In this document: positions 10,822 through 19,970 of the stretch, piece after piece
Numbering within the stretch: position 1 is the first letter of the stretch
Layout of the letters: the number at the start of each line of letters is the position of its first letter
NCBI GenBank assembly: GCA_002436115.1
Contig: DIXV01000120.1
Span: forward strand, 1 to 23,966
Length of the DNA stretch: 23,966 bases
Origin: Streptococcus sp. UBA6071
GTDB lineage: Bacteria > Bacillota > Bacilli > Lactobacillales > Streptococcaceae
Reading direction: 5' to 3'
Made by a program: the position numbers and the translations under genes
Notes under the pieces: model-generated
Told to the model about the DNA's origin: nothing
The model's database searches: none
Seen by the model: only the letters and a program-made list of their open reading frames with translations

Positions 10822-11427
10822 ATGAAACTTATTGGTTTAGTTGGGACAAATTCCATCAAATCAACGAATCGTCAACTTTTGCAGTATATGAAAAAGCATT
10901 TTAAGGATAAGGCTGACATTGAATTGCTGGAAATTAAGGGAATTCCAATCTTTGATAAACCGGCCAATAAAAAGGTTCCAGATAGCATAACTGAGATTGC
11001 AGCTAAGATTGAAGAAGCTGATGGAGTTATCATCGCTAGTCCTGAGTATGATCATTCGATTCCCGCTGCCTTGATGAGCGTCTTGGCTTGGCTGTCTTAT
11101 GGGATTTATCCCATGTTTAACAAGCCTGTCATGATTACAGGTGCTTCTTTTGGAACCCTTGGTTCTTCCCGTGCCCAACAACAGCTCCGCCAAATTCTAA
11201 ACTCTCCAGAACTTAAAGCGACTGTTATGCCGGGTTCGGAATTCTTACTGTCACATTCTCTTCAGGCGTTTGATACGGAAGGAAACTTAATTGATTTAGA
11301 AAGTGTTCAAAAATTAGATGCTATTTTTGATGATTTCCGTCTCTTTGTGAAAATTACAGAAAAATTATCCAATGCACAAGAACTTCTACGTCAAGAAGCT
11401 GAAAACTTTGACTGGGAAAACCTATAA
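10822..11427 (+). CDS. NAD(P)H-dependent FMN reductase-like flavoprotein
   Basis: A 201-aa flavodoxin-fold protein of the NADPH-dependent FMN reductase family, expected to bind FMN and pass electrons from NAD(P)H to a flavin, quinone or other acceptor in the cytoplasm. The FMN phosphate loop GTNSIKSTNRQLL is at residues 8-20. SPEYDHSIPAALMSVLAWL (73-91) is the second FMN-binding segment. GASFGTLGSSRAQ is the third. The next gene has the same N-terminal domain, so the two arose by duplication. They are 25 nt apart and share a promoter. The true electron acceptor is not visible in the sequence. Confidence 0.88.
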   Translation: MKLIGLVGTNSIKSTNRQLLQYMKKHFKDKADIELLEIKGIPIFDKPANKKVPDSITEIAAKIEEADGVIIASPEYDHSIPAALMSVLAWLSYGIYPMFNKPVMITGASFGTLGSSRAQQQLRQILNSPELKATVMPGSEFLLSHSLQAFDTEGNLIDLESVQKLDAIFDDFRLFVKITEKLSNAQELLRQEAENFDWENL

Positions 11428-11452
11428 CTTAGGCTGAAAGGAGAATTAAGAC

Positions 11453-12691
11453 ATGAAATTTATAGGACTTGTAGGTTCAAATGCGGCACAATCATATAAC
11501 CGTACCTTACTTGAATACATCAGAAGGCAATTCAAGCTCAAATTTGAATTAGAAGTGTTAGAGATTGATCAGGTGCCACTCTTTAACCAAGACGAGAATT
11601 GGGAAGAAAATGAGCAACTACGCTTCTTGTATCATAAGATCACTCGTGCAGATGGGGTTATTATTGCCACACCAGAGCACAATCATACCATCACTGCTGC
11701 TCTGAAGAGTGTCTTAGAGTGGTTATCTTATAAAGTGCACCCCTTTGAAAACAAACCGGTTATGATTGTCGGAGCTTCTTATCATGATCAAGGAACGTCA
11801 CGTGCTCAAGTGCATCTGCGTAAAATTTTAGATGCCCCAGGTGTTAATGCATACACGCTTCCCGGCAATGAATTTTTACTTGGTAAGGCCAAGGAAGCCT
11901 TTGATGATAAAGGAAATATCACTAGCGAGGGGACGGTAACCTTCCTAGAAACTTGTCTAGATAATTTTGTCAAATATGTAGAGGTGGTCTCAACATTGAA
12001 AAAGCCAAAACCAATTGAGCCAGAAGACTTAGATTGCACACACCCTATTAAAACAACTGTAACAGAAGTGGATCCAGATGACCCAGAATGGGTAGAAAAG
12101 GTAGCAGAGATTACAGGAGCTGTCTCAGGTGATACGTATGTCAAGCTTGATCACGGTGTCTTGACCGTTAATCAGATTGATATGTTTTTAAAAGCACTCC
12201 CGTTTGAGTTGACCTATGCAGATGATAACAATCAATTTCTCTACTACAACAATGCCCACCAAGACCCAGACACCATGTTTGCGAAACGTGTCCCTTCACA
12301 ATCGGGTGGTCGTATGTCAACCGTCCATGGTTCGCTTCCGCCAGCAAGAATGAAAAACGTAGAATGGGTCATAGGGACTCTTCGCAATGGAAACCAAGAG
12401 TATGTTCGTACCGTAGTACCTAATCCAGATCCATCGGTTGTTAACACACATAATTATCAGGCCATGTATTACCCAGACGGTTCTTATGCAGGGATTAATG
12501 AGATTGTCTTTAATTTTAAACCGTGGTTAGATTGGTATTTGAAAGAAACAGGCCAGCGTCTCGTTGGTGGGAATGCCTCAGCTGGGATGCCCCCATCGGT
12601 TGATGCCAGTTCAGGCGCTTCAGATAGTAGCACAACTAAAGCGGCTGCTGTTCCTGTAGCTGATGCAACATCTGGAGCCTCTGCCCATTAA
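11453..12691 (+). CDS. FMN reductase-like domain fused to a PAS-like domain
   Basis: A 412-aa two-domain protein. Residues 1-180 repeat the flavodoxin fold of the preceding gene (GSNAAQSYNRTLL at 8-20, TPEHNHTITAALKSVLEWL at 73-91, GASYHDQGTSRAQ). A linker rich in Pro and acidic residues (about 184-212) leads to a C-terminal domain at about 243-356 that reads like the PAS domain of DUF438 proteins: ALPFELTYADDNNQFLYYNN, then a VHGSLPP segment at 291-297 where that family has a His-Pro, then YYPDGSYAGINE. The last 40 residues are rich in Ala, Ser and Gly. It may sense or relay redox state through its PAS part. The fold assignment of the PAS part is by motif only. It is followed by an FNT channel gene. 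Confidence 0.82.
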   Translation: MKFIGLVGSNAAQSYNRTLLEYIRRQFKLKFELEVLEIDQVPLFNQDENWEENEQLRFLYHKITRADGVIIATPEHNHTITAALKSVLEWLSYKVHPFENKPVMIVGASYHDQGTSRAQVHLRKILDAPGVNAYTLPGNEFLLGKAKEAFDDKGNITSEGTVTFLETCLDNFVKYVEVVSTLKKPKPIEPEDLDCTHPIKTTVTEVDPDDPEWVEKVAEITGAVSGDTYVKLDHGVLTVNQIDMFLKALPFELTYADDNNQFLYYNNAHQDPDTMFAKRVPSQSGGRMSTVHGSLPPARMKNVEWVIGTLRNGNQEYVRTVVPNPDPSVVNTHNYQAMYYPDGSYAGINEIVFNFKPWLDWYLKETGQRLVGGNASAGMPPSVDASSGASDSSTTKAAAVPVADATSGASAH

Positions 12692-12705
12692 AGATTAGAA
12701 GTGAT

Positions 12706-12745
12706 AGGCTTTGTGGGTGCCAGTACAGATGTTACAAGGCCTTTC
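12706..12745 (+). terminator. Possible terminator between the flavoprotein pair and the FNT gene
   Basis: AGGCTTTGT (12706-12714) pairs with ACAAGGCCT (12734-12742) with one G-T pair. The loop is 19 nt and a TTTCCTTT tail follows. The long loop and mixed tail suggest partial termination. Confidence 0.45.
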
Positions 12746-12812
12746 CTTTGGTAGAACGATCAGAGAGGTAAAGTAGAGAGGTCTTCTGTTAATTAGTTAT
12801 AAGAGGTTTATT

Positions 12813-13604
12813 ATGCAATTATTTCAAGAAAAGATAAAAGCTGCCTGTGCGAAGAAGGAAGCTCTCTTTGATGAAAGTCTGGGTCGTTATGGCCTTCGTT
12901 CGATGCTTGCAGGTGCTTATTTAACCATGAGTACTGCTGCTGGTATTATTGCTGCTGATGTTATAGGTGCTGAAACGCATACTGTCTCACGTCTTGTTTT
13001 CACCTTTATTTTTAGCATTGGTCTTGTTTATGTTCTATTTTTCAATGGAGAATTAGCGACTTCCAATATGCTTTACTTAACATCGGGTGCCTATTACAAG
13101 TTTATCCCTTGGAAAAAGGCCGTCACCATCCTTTTGTATTGCACGCTTCTCAATCTAGTTGGAGCCATTTTTCTCGCCTGGCTTTTCAACCAATCCTACT
13201 CTTTTCATCACTTGACTGACGAGAGTTATTTGGCCACGACAGTGCAAACGAAATTGGCAAAAAGTGATTGGGGCAACTTTATTGAAGGTATTACAGCAAA
13301 TATGTTTGTTAATATTGCCATTATGGGCTATATGCTTTTGAAGGAAGAAAGCGCAAAAATATTTGTTGTTGTTTCAGCGGTGTTTATGTTCGTTTTTTTG
13401 GTCAATGAGCATTTGGTCGCCAACTTTTCTTCGTTTATGTTGGCAGCCTTTAGTCAACTCAAGAATCTAGAAGGACTGGAGTTGTTGAATGTTTTACGAC
13501 AGTGGGTCGTCGTCTTTTTTGGAAACTGGATAGGCGGAGGGGTCTTCATCGGACTGGCATATGCTTGGCTTAATCAAACCAAGACGAATCACCGAGAAGG
13601 TTAG
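12813..13604 (+). CDS. Formate/nitrite transporter (FNT) family channel
   Basis: A 263-aa membrane protein of the FocA/NirC/HSC family, a pentameric channel for small monovalent anions such as formate, nitrite, lactate or hydrosulfide. Six hydrophobic segments are visible. The family signatures are NGELATSN at 78-85, NEHLVAN at 198-204 with the central pore His200, and GNWIGGG near the C-terminus. The length is normal. The ribosome binding site AAGAGG lies before the ATG. It follows the flavoprotein pair by 121 nt in the same direction. Substrate cannot be told from these motifs. No pyruvate formate-lyase or nitrite reductase gene lies in the window. Confidence 0.9.
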   Translation: MQLFQEKIKAACAKKEALFDESLGRYGLRSMLAGAYLTMSTAAGIIAADVIGAETHTVSRLVFTFIFSIGLVYVLFFNGELATSNMLYLTSGAYYKFIPWKKAVTILLYCTLLNLVGAIFLAWLFNQSYSFHHLTDESYLATTVQTKLAKSDWGNFIEGITANMFVNIAIMGYMLLKEESAKIFVVVSAVFMFVFLVNEHLVANFSSFMLAAFSQLKNLEGLELLNVLRQWVVVFFGNWIGGGVFIGLAYAWLNQTKTNHREG

Positions 13605-13624
13605 TTTAAATAAACTATTTATAG

Positions 13625-13659
13625 ACAAACTGGCTGCTTACAAGAGGCCAGTTTGTTTT
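13625..13659 (+). terminator. FNT gene terminator
   Basis: ACAAACTGGC (13625-13634) pairs perfectly with GCCAGTTTGT (13647-13656), loop of 12 nt, followed by TTT. Confidence 0.85.
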
Positions 13660-13722
13660 AGTATAGCCATATAGAGATGTCTTTATAAGCATTAGCTTGA
13701 CAGCGAGCTTTTGGTTTTTTTA

Positions 13723-13731
13723 TGGTAAAAT
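13723..13731 (+). promoter_or_regulatory. polC extended -10 promoter
   Basis: TGG-TAAAAT (13723-13731) in the context TATGGTAAAAT, 27 nt before the polC ATG. The TTGACA at 13697-13702 is 23 nt away, too far for a standard -35. Confidence 0.5.
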
Positions 13732-13758
13732 AAAAGGAGTTACTGTGAGGAGAGATGT

Positions 13759-16700
13759 ATGGCAGATATGATGCAACTATTGATGACCCAGATTAATATG
13801 CCGCTTGATTTTCAACAATCCCCTGCTTTTTTAGCTGGTGAAATTGTTGGTGTTGACTTGCATAAAATAAGTAAAGTATGGGAATTTCATTTTAAATTTC
13901 AGAATATCCTACCGATTGAGGCCTATCAAGCTCTTAAGCAGAGTCTGGCTCAAACCTTTGAAGATTTGGGAAATCGCGTTAAATTTGATCTCATTGTGGA
14001 GGATAGAACAGCAGACGAGGAGTTGGTGCAAGCTTATTATCAAGAGGCTTTTTTGGAAGAGCTCTGTCAGAGTGCCGGCTTTAAGTCGGTCTTTCAACCG
14101 TTGGAGGTTAGGCTATCAGATACACAATTGCTTATTCGTGGACCTGAGATGATTGACAATGAACACTTCAAGAAAAATCACCTGCCGAATTTGGAAGCAC
14201 AATTTGCCAGGTTTGGCTTTGGTAAATTGACTATTGTCCTTGACGTTTGCCAGGACCTAACACAAGCCCAACAGGAAACGTATCAGGCAGAAAAAGAGAA
14301 GGTTGTTCAACTGGCTAATGAAGAAGCCTTGGTAGCCATAGAAAAACAAGGAGCATTGCCTCAAGAGTCAACACCTCCTGCCTTTGATTTTGGAGAGGGG
14401 GCCAAGGTTCGTAAGAATAATGGGGCCTTAACTAAGGCAGAAATCACCCCTATGGTAGAGGTAACAACAGAAGAGAATCGCTTGGTTTTTGAGGGTCTGG
14501 TCTTTGCTGTAGAAACGAAAGTCACCAAAACAGGTCGTTGCCTCATTAATTTTAAGATGACGGATTACACATCTTCTTTTGCTTTACAAAAATGGGCTAA
14601 AAATGAGGAAGATGCACAGAAGTTTAATATGATTCAAAAAGGAGCTTGGTTACGAGTAAGAGGGAACATAAGCCTCAATCCTTTTACCAATGATCTCAAC
14701 ATGAATGCCCAAGATATTATGCTTGTAGACAAGCCTAGTCGTAAAGACTTGATGCCAGAGGGGCAAAAGCGGGTGGAATTCCACGCTCATACCAATATGT
14801 CCACGATGGATGCCTTACCAACGGTAGAGGACTTGGTGGATCGTGCAGCAGATTGGGGTCACCCTGCTATTGCCATTACAGATCATGGCAATGTGCAAAG
14901 CTTCCCTCATGGGTATAAGCAGGCTAAAAAGCGAGGCATCAAGCTTATTTATGGTTTGGAAGCTAATATTGTTGAAGACCGAGTACCGATTGCCTATAAC
15001 GAAACAGATACCAGTTTGGCGGATGCGACTTATGTTGTCTTTGATGTGGAGACAACAGGTTTGTCTGCTGTTTACAATGACTTAATTCAGATTGCAGCCT
15101 CGAAGATGTACAAGGGAAATGTCATTGAAGAATTTGATGAATTTATCAATCCAGGGCATCCCTTGTCAAGTTTTACAACGGATTTGACAGGAATTACGGA
15201 TGAGCATGTTAAAAATGCTCGGCCTTTAGTGGAGGTTCTTCAAGCATTTCATGATTTCTGCCAAGAAAGTGTCCTGGTCGCTCATAATGCAAGCTTTGAT
15301 ATGGGGTTTATGAATATGAACTACAAGCGTCAGGGACTTCCTCAAATTAGCCAACCTGTCATTGATACCTTGGAGTTTGCGCGTAACCTTTATCCAGAAT
15401 ATAAGCGTCATGGGCTTGGTCCGTTGACCAAGCGATTTGGTGTTGCGCTTGAACACCATCATATGGCTAATTATGATGCAGAAGCAACTGGTCGCCTCCT
15501 CTTTATCTTTTTGAAGCAAGCTGCAGAAAAACACCAGATTGATAATCTCAATCAGCTTAACACGCAGTTGATTGCTGAAGACTCCTATAAAAAAGCAAGG
15601 GTTAAGCACGCAACGATTTATGTGCAAAATCAGACAGGTCTTAAGAATATGTTCAAGCTGGTAAGTCTATCTAATACCAAGTATTTTGAAGGAGTGCCTC
15701 GTATTCCACGGACAGTCCTTGATCAACACCGTGAAGGTTTACTTCTGGGAACGGCTTGTTCAGATGGAGAATTATTTGATGCCGTTTTATCAAAAGGGAT
15801 AGATGAAGCTGTTGAAGTGGCTAGCTATTATGATTTTATTGAGGTCATGCCCCCGGAGCTTTATGCCCCTCTGATTAAACGTGAGCTGGTCAAAGATGAG
15901 GCAGAAATCCAAGAAATTATTCAACGTATGATTGACGTGGCAAAGCGGGTGAACAAGCCAGTCATCGCTACTGGAAATGTGCATTATTTAGACCCTGAAC
16001 AAGAGATTTATCGAGAAATTATTGTCCGCAGTTTGGGACAGGGAGCTATGATTAATCGAACGATTGGGCATGGAGAAAATGCGCAACCAGCTCCCTTGCC
16101 AAAGGCACATTTTCGAACAACAAATGAAATGCTTGATGCATTAGCTTTTTTGGGGAAAGAGCTTGCTGAGGAATTGGTGATTCGCAATCCTTTAGCCTTA
16201 ACTCAACGTTTTGAGACAATTCAGGTAGTCAAAGATGATCTCTACACCCCTTTTATTGAAGGAGCAGAGGAAGAAGTCGCCCGAATGACATATGAGAGAG
16301 CATTTGAACTCTATGGCAACCCTTTGCCTGACATTATAGACTTGCGGATTGAAAAGGAACTTACCTCTATTTTGGGGAACGGCTTTGCCGTGATTTACCT
16401 CAGTTCACAGATGTTGGTTCAACGTTCAAATGAACGAGGCTACTTAGTCGGTAGTCGGGGTTCTGTCGGCTCTAGTTTTGTAGCAACCATGATTGGGATT
16501 ACAGAGGTCAACCCCATGCCTCCCCATTATTACTGTAGCAAATGCCAATATTCCGAGTTCATTACTGATGGGAGCTATGGCTCGGGCTTCGATATGCCGA
16601 ATAAGGCCTGTCCCGATTGTTCTCAGTCGCTTGAAAAAGACGGTCAGGACATCCCGTTTGAAACCTTCCTAGGTTTTGATGGAGACAAGGTTCCCGATAT

Positions 16701-18150
16701 TGATTTGAATTTCTCTGGGGATGACCAACCCAAAGCCCACTTGGATGTGCGGGATATCTTTGGATTGGAATATGCCTTTCGTGCTGGAACAGTGGGTACG
16801 GTGGCAGATAAAACAGCCTATGGCTTTGTTCGTGGTTACGAACGTGATTATGGGAAATTTTATCGAGATGTTGAAGTAGAAAGGCTAGCAGCTGGTGCTG
16901 CAGGAGTGAAGCGAACGACAGGACAACACCCTGGAGGTATTGTTGTTATCCCTAACTACATGGATGTCTATGATTTTACACCTGTTCAGTATCCAGCTGA
17001 TGACACAACAGCAGGCTGGCAGACGACTCATTTTAACTTCCACGATATTGATGAAAATATCCTCAAACTAGATGTCCTGGGTCATGATGACCCGACCATG
17101 ATTCGGAAATTGCAGGATTTATCGGGTCTTAATCCGAAGGATATCCCAGCCGATGATGCAGATGTAATGAAACTCTTCTCAGGGACAGAGGTTTTGGGAG
17201 TCACTCCAGAACAAATAGGGGTATCAACAGGTATGCTGGGGATTCCGGAGTTTGGAACAAATTTTGTTCGGGGAATGGTAGATGAGACGCACCCAACAAC
17301 TTTTTCAGAACTGCTCCAGCTCTCAGGTCTTTCTCATGGAACAGATGTTTGGTTAGGAAATGCTCAAGATTTGATTCGTGCTGGGATAGCTGATTTATCA
17401 ACGGTTATCGGTTGTCGGGACGATATCATGGTTTACCTTATGCATGCCGGTCTTGAACCCAAAATGGCCTTTAATATTATGGAGCGTGTGCGTAAGGGCT
17501 TGTGGTTGAAAATTTCAGATGACGAACGTGATGGCTATATTGAAGCCATGCGGTCTAATAATGTACCTGATTGGTACATCGAATCCTGTGGTAAAATAAA
17601 ATACATGTTTCCCAAGGCACACGCAGCTGCCTATGTTATGATGGCGCTGAGAGTCGCTTATTTCAAGGTTCATTACCCTATTTATTATTACTGTGCCTAC
17701 TTCTCTATCCGTGCAAAAGCTTTTGACATTTCTACAATGTCAGGTGGTCTGGCTAAGGTCAAGACCAAGATGGCGGAAATTTCGGAGAAGAGAAAACAGA
17801 ATTCGGCCTCTAACGTGGAGCAAGACCTCTACATCACCTTAGAAATTGTCAATGAAATGTTGGAGAGAGGCTTTAAGTTTGGGAAGTTAGACCTTTATAA
17901 AAGCCATGCTACAGAATTTTTGATAGAAGGAGATACCCTAATCCCACCTTTTCTAGCCCTAGACGGCTTGGGAGAAAATGTGGCTAAGCAGATTGTTAGC
18001 GCACGAAACGACGGCGAGTTTCTTTCTAAGACCGAGCTTAGAAAACGAGGAGGGGTTTCTACTACCTTGGTTGAAAAGATGGATGAAATGGGTGTTTTAG
18101 GGAATATGCCTGAAGATAATCAGCTTAGCCTTTTTGATGATTTATTTTAG
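13759..18150 (+). CDS. polC: DNA polymerase III alpha subunit, Gram-positive PolC type
   Basis: A 1463-aa replicative polymerase with built-in proofreading. Domains in order: N-terminal region (1-230), OB fold (about 235-320), first PHP part from about 338 ([30 protein letters not shown]), DnaQ-type 3'-5' exonuclease at about 425-575 (VFDVETTGL with the catalytic Asp and Glu, [18 protein letters not shown]), the second PHP part, then the polymerase. A zinc site CSKC/CPDC lies at about 924-955, and the catalytic aspartates are in [10 protein letters not shown] near 979-988. The C-terminus [15 protein letters not shown] carries the clamp-binding QLSLFD. Length and motifs match streptococcal PolC. 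GAGGAGAG lies 4 nt before the chosen ATG, and a further ATG three codons downstream is also possible. It has its own promoter. Confidence 0.98.
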   Translation: MADMMQLLMTQINMPLDFQQSPAFLAGEIVGVDLHKISKVWEFHFKFQNILPIEAYQALKQSLAQTFEDLGNRVKFDLIVEDRTADEELVQAYYQEAFLEELCQSAGFKSVFQPLEVRLSDTQLLIRGPEMIDNEHFKKNHLPNLEAQFARFGFGKLTIVLDVCQDLTQAQQETYQAEKEKVVQLANEEALVAIEKQGALPQESTPPAFDFGEGAKVRKNNGALTKAEITPMVEVTTEENRLVFEGLVFAVETKVTKTGRCLINFKMTDYTSSFALQKWAKNEEDAQKFNMIQKGAWLRVRGNISLNPFTNDLNMNAQDIMLVDKPSRKDLMPEGQKRVEFHAHTNMSTMDALPTVEDLVDRAADWGHPAIAITDHGNVQSFPHGYKQAKKRGIKLIYGLEANIVEDRVPIAYNETDTSLADATYVVFDVETTGLSAVYNDLIQIAASKMYKGNVIEEFDEFINPGHPLSSFTTDLTGITDEHVKNARPLVEVLQAFHDFCQESVLVAHNASFDMGFMNMNYKRQGLPQISQPVIDTLEFARNLYPEYKRHGLGPLTKRFGVALEHHHMANYDAEATGRLLFIFLKQAAEKHQIDNLNQLNTQLIAEDSYKKARVKHATIYVQNQTGLKNMFKLVSLSNTKYFEGVPRIPRTVLDQHREGLLLGTACSDGELFDAVLSKGIDEAVEVASYYDFIEVMPPELYAPLIKRELVKDEAEIQEIIQRMIDVAKRVNKPVIATGNVHYLDPEQEIYREIIVRSLGQGAMINRTIGHGENAQPAPLPKAHFRTTNEMLDALAFLGKELAEELVIRNPLALTQRFETIQVVKDDLYTPFIEGAEEEVARMTYERAFELYGNPLPDIIDLRIEKELTSILGNGFAVIYLSSQMLVQRSNERGYLVGSRGSVGSSFVATMIGITEVNPMPPHYYCSKCQYSEFITDGSYGSGFDMPNKACPDCSQSLEKDGQDIPFETFLGFDGDKVPDIDLNFSGDDQPKAHLDVRDIFGLEYAFRAGTVGTVADKTAYGFVRGYERDYGKFYRDVEVERLAAGAAGVKRTTGQHPGGIVVIPNYMDVYDFTPVQYPADDTTAGWQTTHFNFHDIDENILKLDVLGHDDPTMIRKLQDLSGLNPKDIPADDADVMKLFSGTEVLGVTPEQIGVSTGMLGIPEFGTNFVRGMVDETHPTTFSELLQLSGLSHGTDVWLGNAQDLIRAGIADLSTVIGCRDDIMVYLMHAGLEPKMAFNIMERVRKGLWLKISDDERDGYIEAMRSNNVPDWYIESCGKIKYMFPKAHAAAYVMMALRVAYFKVHYPIYYYCAYFSIRAKAFDISTMSGGLAKVKTKMAEISEKRKQNSASNVEQDLYITLEIVNEMLERGFKFGKLDLYKSHATEFLIEGDTLIPPFLALDGLGENVAKQIVSARNDGEFLSKTELRKRGGVSTTLVEKMDEMGVLGNMPEDNQLSLFDDLF

Positions 18151-18171
18151 AAGGTTGAAAAGGTTTAGTTG

Positions 18172-18252
18172 TTATCTCTTAGCTTTAGCGGGTGGATAGT
18201 CATTAAGAGACGCCCCATTCTTTTCGAAAAGAGCCATTAAATCATCAATCAT
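18172..18252 (-). pseudogene. Possible short peptide ORF or gene remnant (26 codons)
   Basis: A minus-strand reading frame after polC gives MIDDLMALFEKNGASLNDY and ends PPAKAKR, with ordinary streptococcal codons and a protein-like composition. It opens up to an in-frame stop 7 codons upstream of the ATG. There is no clear ribosome binding site or promoter. It may be the surviving 3' end of a lost gene, or chance. A 9-bp stem (18229-18237 with 18251-18259) overlaps it and could be a weak polC terminator. Confidence 0.2.
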
Positions 18253-18291
18253 GGCTTTTCTAGCCCTTAGTCAGCGAACTAGTAGGGAGAG

Positions 18292-18320
18292 TTGACAAAA
18301 AAGGAAAAAACATAGATAAT
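18292..18320 (+). promoter_or_regulatory. Promoter of the ATP-cone gene
   Basis: TTGACA (18292-18297), 17-bp spacer and GATAAT (18315-18320). The expected start near 18327 leaves a leader of about 166 nt. Confidence 0.7.
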
Positions 18321-18326
18321 AATAGG

Positions 18327-18492
18327 ACATTTACTTATTCAGTTTGTAAGGTGTTTGGGGAACTCCTATCGCCTTATGAATCAAGGTCAATCTATCATCG
18401 AACATAGAGAACAGGTTGCTTGCGGGCATTGTCACCCCCGCTATTTTATAAGAGGTCCATCCTCCCATCTAATATTAAGGAGAACGTAGCTT
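18327..18492 (+). promoter_or_regulatory. Long, possibly structured leader of the ATP-cone gene
   Basis: Two local helices can be drawn: AAGGTG (18348-18353) with CGCCTT (18370-18375), and GCGGG (18422-18426) with CCCGC (18437-18441) followed by TATTTT. No known riboswitch consensus was recognised. A 37-codon ORF from 18376 runs through it but has no ribosome binding site. Confidence 0.35.
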
Positions 18493-18831
18493 ATGCAAAT
18501 CACTAAACGTAACGGTCAAGTCGTGGATTTTGATCCCGATAAAATTTATCAAGCAATTTTAAAAGCAGCACAAACCGTTTATGTCTTAGACGAAAGCCTT
18601 CGCCACGAGCTGGCAGAGGTCACTAAGAAAGTCGTTGTTGATTTAAGCGAGGCTCATGCAGAGCGTCCGACAATCAGTATGGTGCAATCGCAGGTGGAGT
18701 ATCGTCTATTGGATGCTGGCTACTTTAAAATTGCACAGCACTATATTGAGTATCGGTTACAACGTGATTTGGAACGCATCGGTTTTGATGATCGTATTGG
18801 TGTTCATTTGAGATTTGAACAAATCCGTTAA
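18493..18831 (+). CDS. Stand-alone ATP-cone domain protein
   Basis: A 112-aa protein made almost wholly of one ATP-cone, the nucleotide-sensing domain found at the N-terminus of ribonucleotide reductases and in NrdR. Residues 3-90 show the pattern: ITKRNGQVVDFDPDKIYQAI, then a polar helix, then MVQSQVEYRLLDAGY and HYIEYRLQRDLE. NrdR's N-terminal zinc ribbon is absent, and no reductase follows. A good AAGGAG lies 10 nt before the ATG, and the gene has its own promoter and terminator. It is thus a complete small gene and not an obvious fragment. It may bind ATP/dATP and act on a partner encoded elsewhere; this is inference. Confidence 0.85.
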   Translation: MQITKRNGQVVDFDPDKIYQAILKAAQTVYVLDESLRHELAEVTKKVVVDLSEAHAERPTISMVQSQVEYRLLDAGYFKIAQHYIEYRLQRDLERIGFDDRIGVHLRFEQIR

Positions 18832-18860
18832 TTAAGAGCCGAATGATTCCCTAAATGAAA

Positions 18861-18902
18861 AGACACCTTGCTTCCTGTAGTGGATGGCAAGGTGCCTTTT
18901 TG
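18861..18902 (+). terminator. ATP-cone gene terminator
   Basis: CACCTTGC (18864-18871) pairs with GCAAGGTG (18887-18894), extended by AG/CT (18861-18862 with 18896-18897) past one mismatch. Five T follow, then a second T run. Confidence 0.85.
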
Positions 18903-18934
18903 TTTTTAGTCGCTGTCCCCTCAGACCTTCTGTC

Positions 18935-18967
18935 AAAAAAACCGCTAATCATGAAGACTAGCGGGCT
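18935..18967 (-). terminator. def terminator
   Basis: Read on the minus strand, CCGCTA (18964-18959) pairs with TAGCGG (18947-18942), followed by seven T (18941-18935). It lies about 155 nt past the def stop. The stretch between (18968-19120) holds no supported gene. Confidence 0.65.
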
Positions 18968-19120
18968 TTTAAATTTCTAACGGCTTAGAATGTGTTTGTA
19001 AGGGTGACTGCTATAAAAGTCTGGTGAGCTTGGTATCATGAAATCCTTGATCCTTATTTTAAGGGAAGCAGCACTTTTGATATATTTCCTTCAGGAAATG
19101 TAATGTTTTGCAGAGGCGTT

Positions 19121-19735
19121 TTATTCAATAATCAAGAGTCCTTCTTTAACCGCAAACGGGTTGTCAGAATTGATGCGATCAAAGAACATGATGCCGTTGA
19201 TATGGTCAATTTCATGCTGGACAACAATCGCATTATAGCCCTTAAGTTTGAGGCGCTGGGTATCTCCGTTTTTATCAATGTATTCTACTGTTATACGACT
19301 GTTGCGGACGACATAACCCTGTACTTCACGATCCACAGATAAGCACCCCTCGCCATCAGCTAAAGCACATTCTTGAACAGAGTGGGCTACAATTTTGGGA
19401 TTATACATGATTGCCTCAAGGGCATAAGCCTTCTCTGGGGGATTGCCATCTTCATCAAGTGGGTTTGGAACCAAGCAGGCAATGAGACGCTTAGAGATAT
19501 TTAACTGCGGCGCAGCCAAACCAACTCCACCACGCAAGCCCATCTTTTCTGCCATAACGGGATCTTGAGAATGCTTGAGAAACTGTAACATCTTCTCTCC
19601 CAGAATAATATCTTGATCAGAAAGAGGGACATCAACAGTTTCGGCCACTTGGCGGAGAGTTGGGTTCCCCTCACGGACAATGTCTTTCATATCAATCAAG
19701 TGACTCGAACGAACTAGCTTTTCAATAAGAGACAT
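19121..19735 (-). CDS. def: Peptide deformylase
   Basis: A 204-aa metalloenzyme that removes the formyl group from the N-terminal methionine of new proteins. All three motifs are present: GVGLAAPQ (70-77), EGCLS (129-133) and HEIDH (174-178), so the metal ligands are Cys131, His174 and His178. The size and the insertions before EGCLS fit the type II deformylases of Gram-positive bacteria. A longer frame opens at 19798, but I chose the ATG at 19735 because it gives the family N-terminus ([16 protein letters not shown]) and has AAAGGAGG at proper distance; the extra 21 residues encode the upstream ribosome binding region. It is convergent with the ATP-cone gene and divergent from rpsO. Confidence 0.97.
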   Translation of the reverse strand: MSLIEKLVRSSHLIDMKDIVREGNPTLRQVAETVDVPLSDQDIILGEKMLQFLKHSQDPVMAEKMGLRGGVGLAAPQLNISKRLIACLVPNPLDEDGNPPEKAYALEAIMYNPKIVAHSVQECALADGEGCLSVDREVQGYVVRNSRITVEYIDKNGDTQRLKLKGYNAIVVQHEIDHINGIMFFDRINSDNPFAVKEGLLIIE

Positions 19736-19850
19736 AAAATTCTCCTCCTTTTCCTCTTCTAAATATATCATAAAAAAGGAGAGAAATAAAGCCAACAACC
19801 CTCTTAAGATATGTTAGTGAAGTGGACTTCTTTACGGTGAATATAAGGAT

Positions 19851-19880
19851 TTGACAAATCAAGTAGTTATTTGTTACAAT
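19851..19880 (+). promoter_or_regulatory. rpsO promoter
   Basis: TTGACA (19851-19856), 18-bp spacer, TACAAT (19875-19880). Expected start near 19887. Confidence 0.8.
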
Positions 19881-19885
19881 GGGAA

Positions 19886-19970
19886 TTGTCTAAAGGACAA
19901 CTTTTTCTTGGTTTTAGGAATGCCAACCTAAGACTCGGATTAAGCATTATATTTTAAGGAGACTATTCTC
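19886..19970 (+). promoter_or_regulatory. rpsO leader, candidate S15 autoregulatory RNA
   Basis: A leader of about 84 nt. TTGTC (19886-19890) pairs with GACAA (19896-19900) and is followed by five T. Further on, TTAGG and CCTAA can pair, as can TTGG and CCAA, in mutually exclusive or interleaved fashion before AAGGAG. S15 represses its own mRNA through leader structures in several bacteria. The structures differ between lineages, so this is a candidate only. Confidence 0.35.

Noticed and set aside
15226..15627. 133-codon minus-strand frame inside polC
   Set aside because: Shadow of an intact and conserved exonuclease region of polC; no start signals.
16540..16620. CxxC pairs in PolC as an inserted zinc-finger domain
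   Set aside because: This four-cysteine site is a normal part of Gram-positive PolC polymerases.
18376..18489. A 37-codon ORF in the ATP-cone leader with a CGHC motif
   Set aside because: No ribosome binding site, it ends 4 nt before the ATP-cone ATG and overlaps its ribosome binding site, and the residues do not form the NrdR zinc ribbon.
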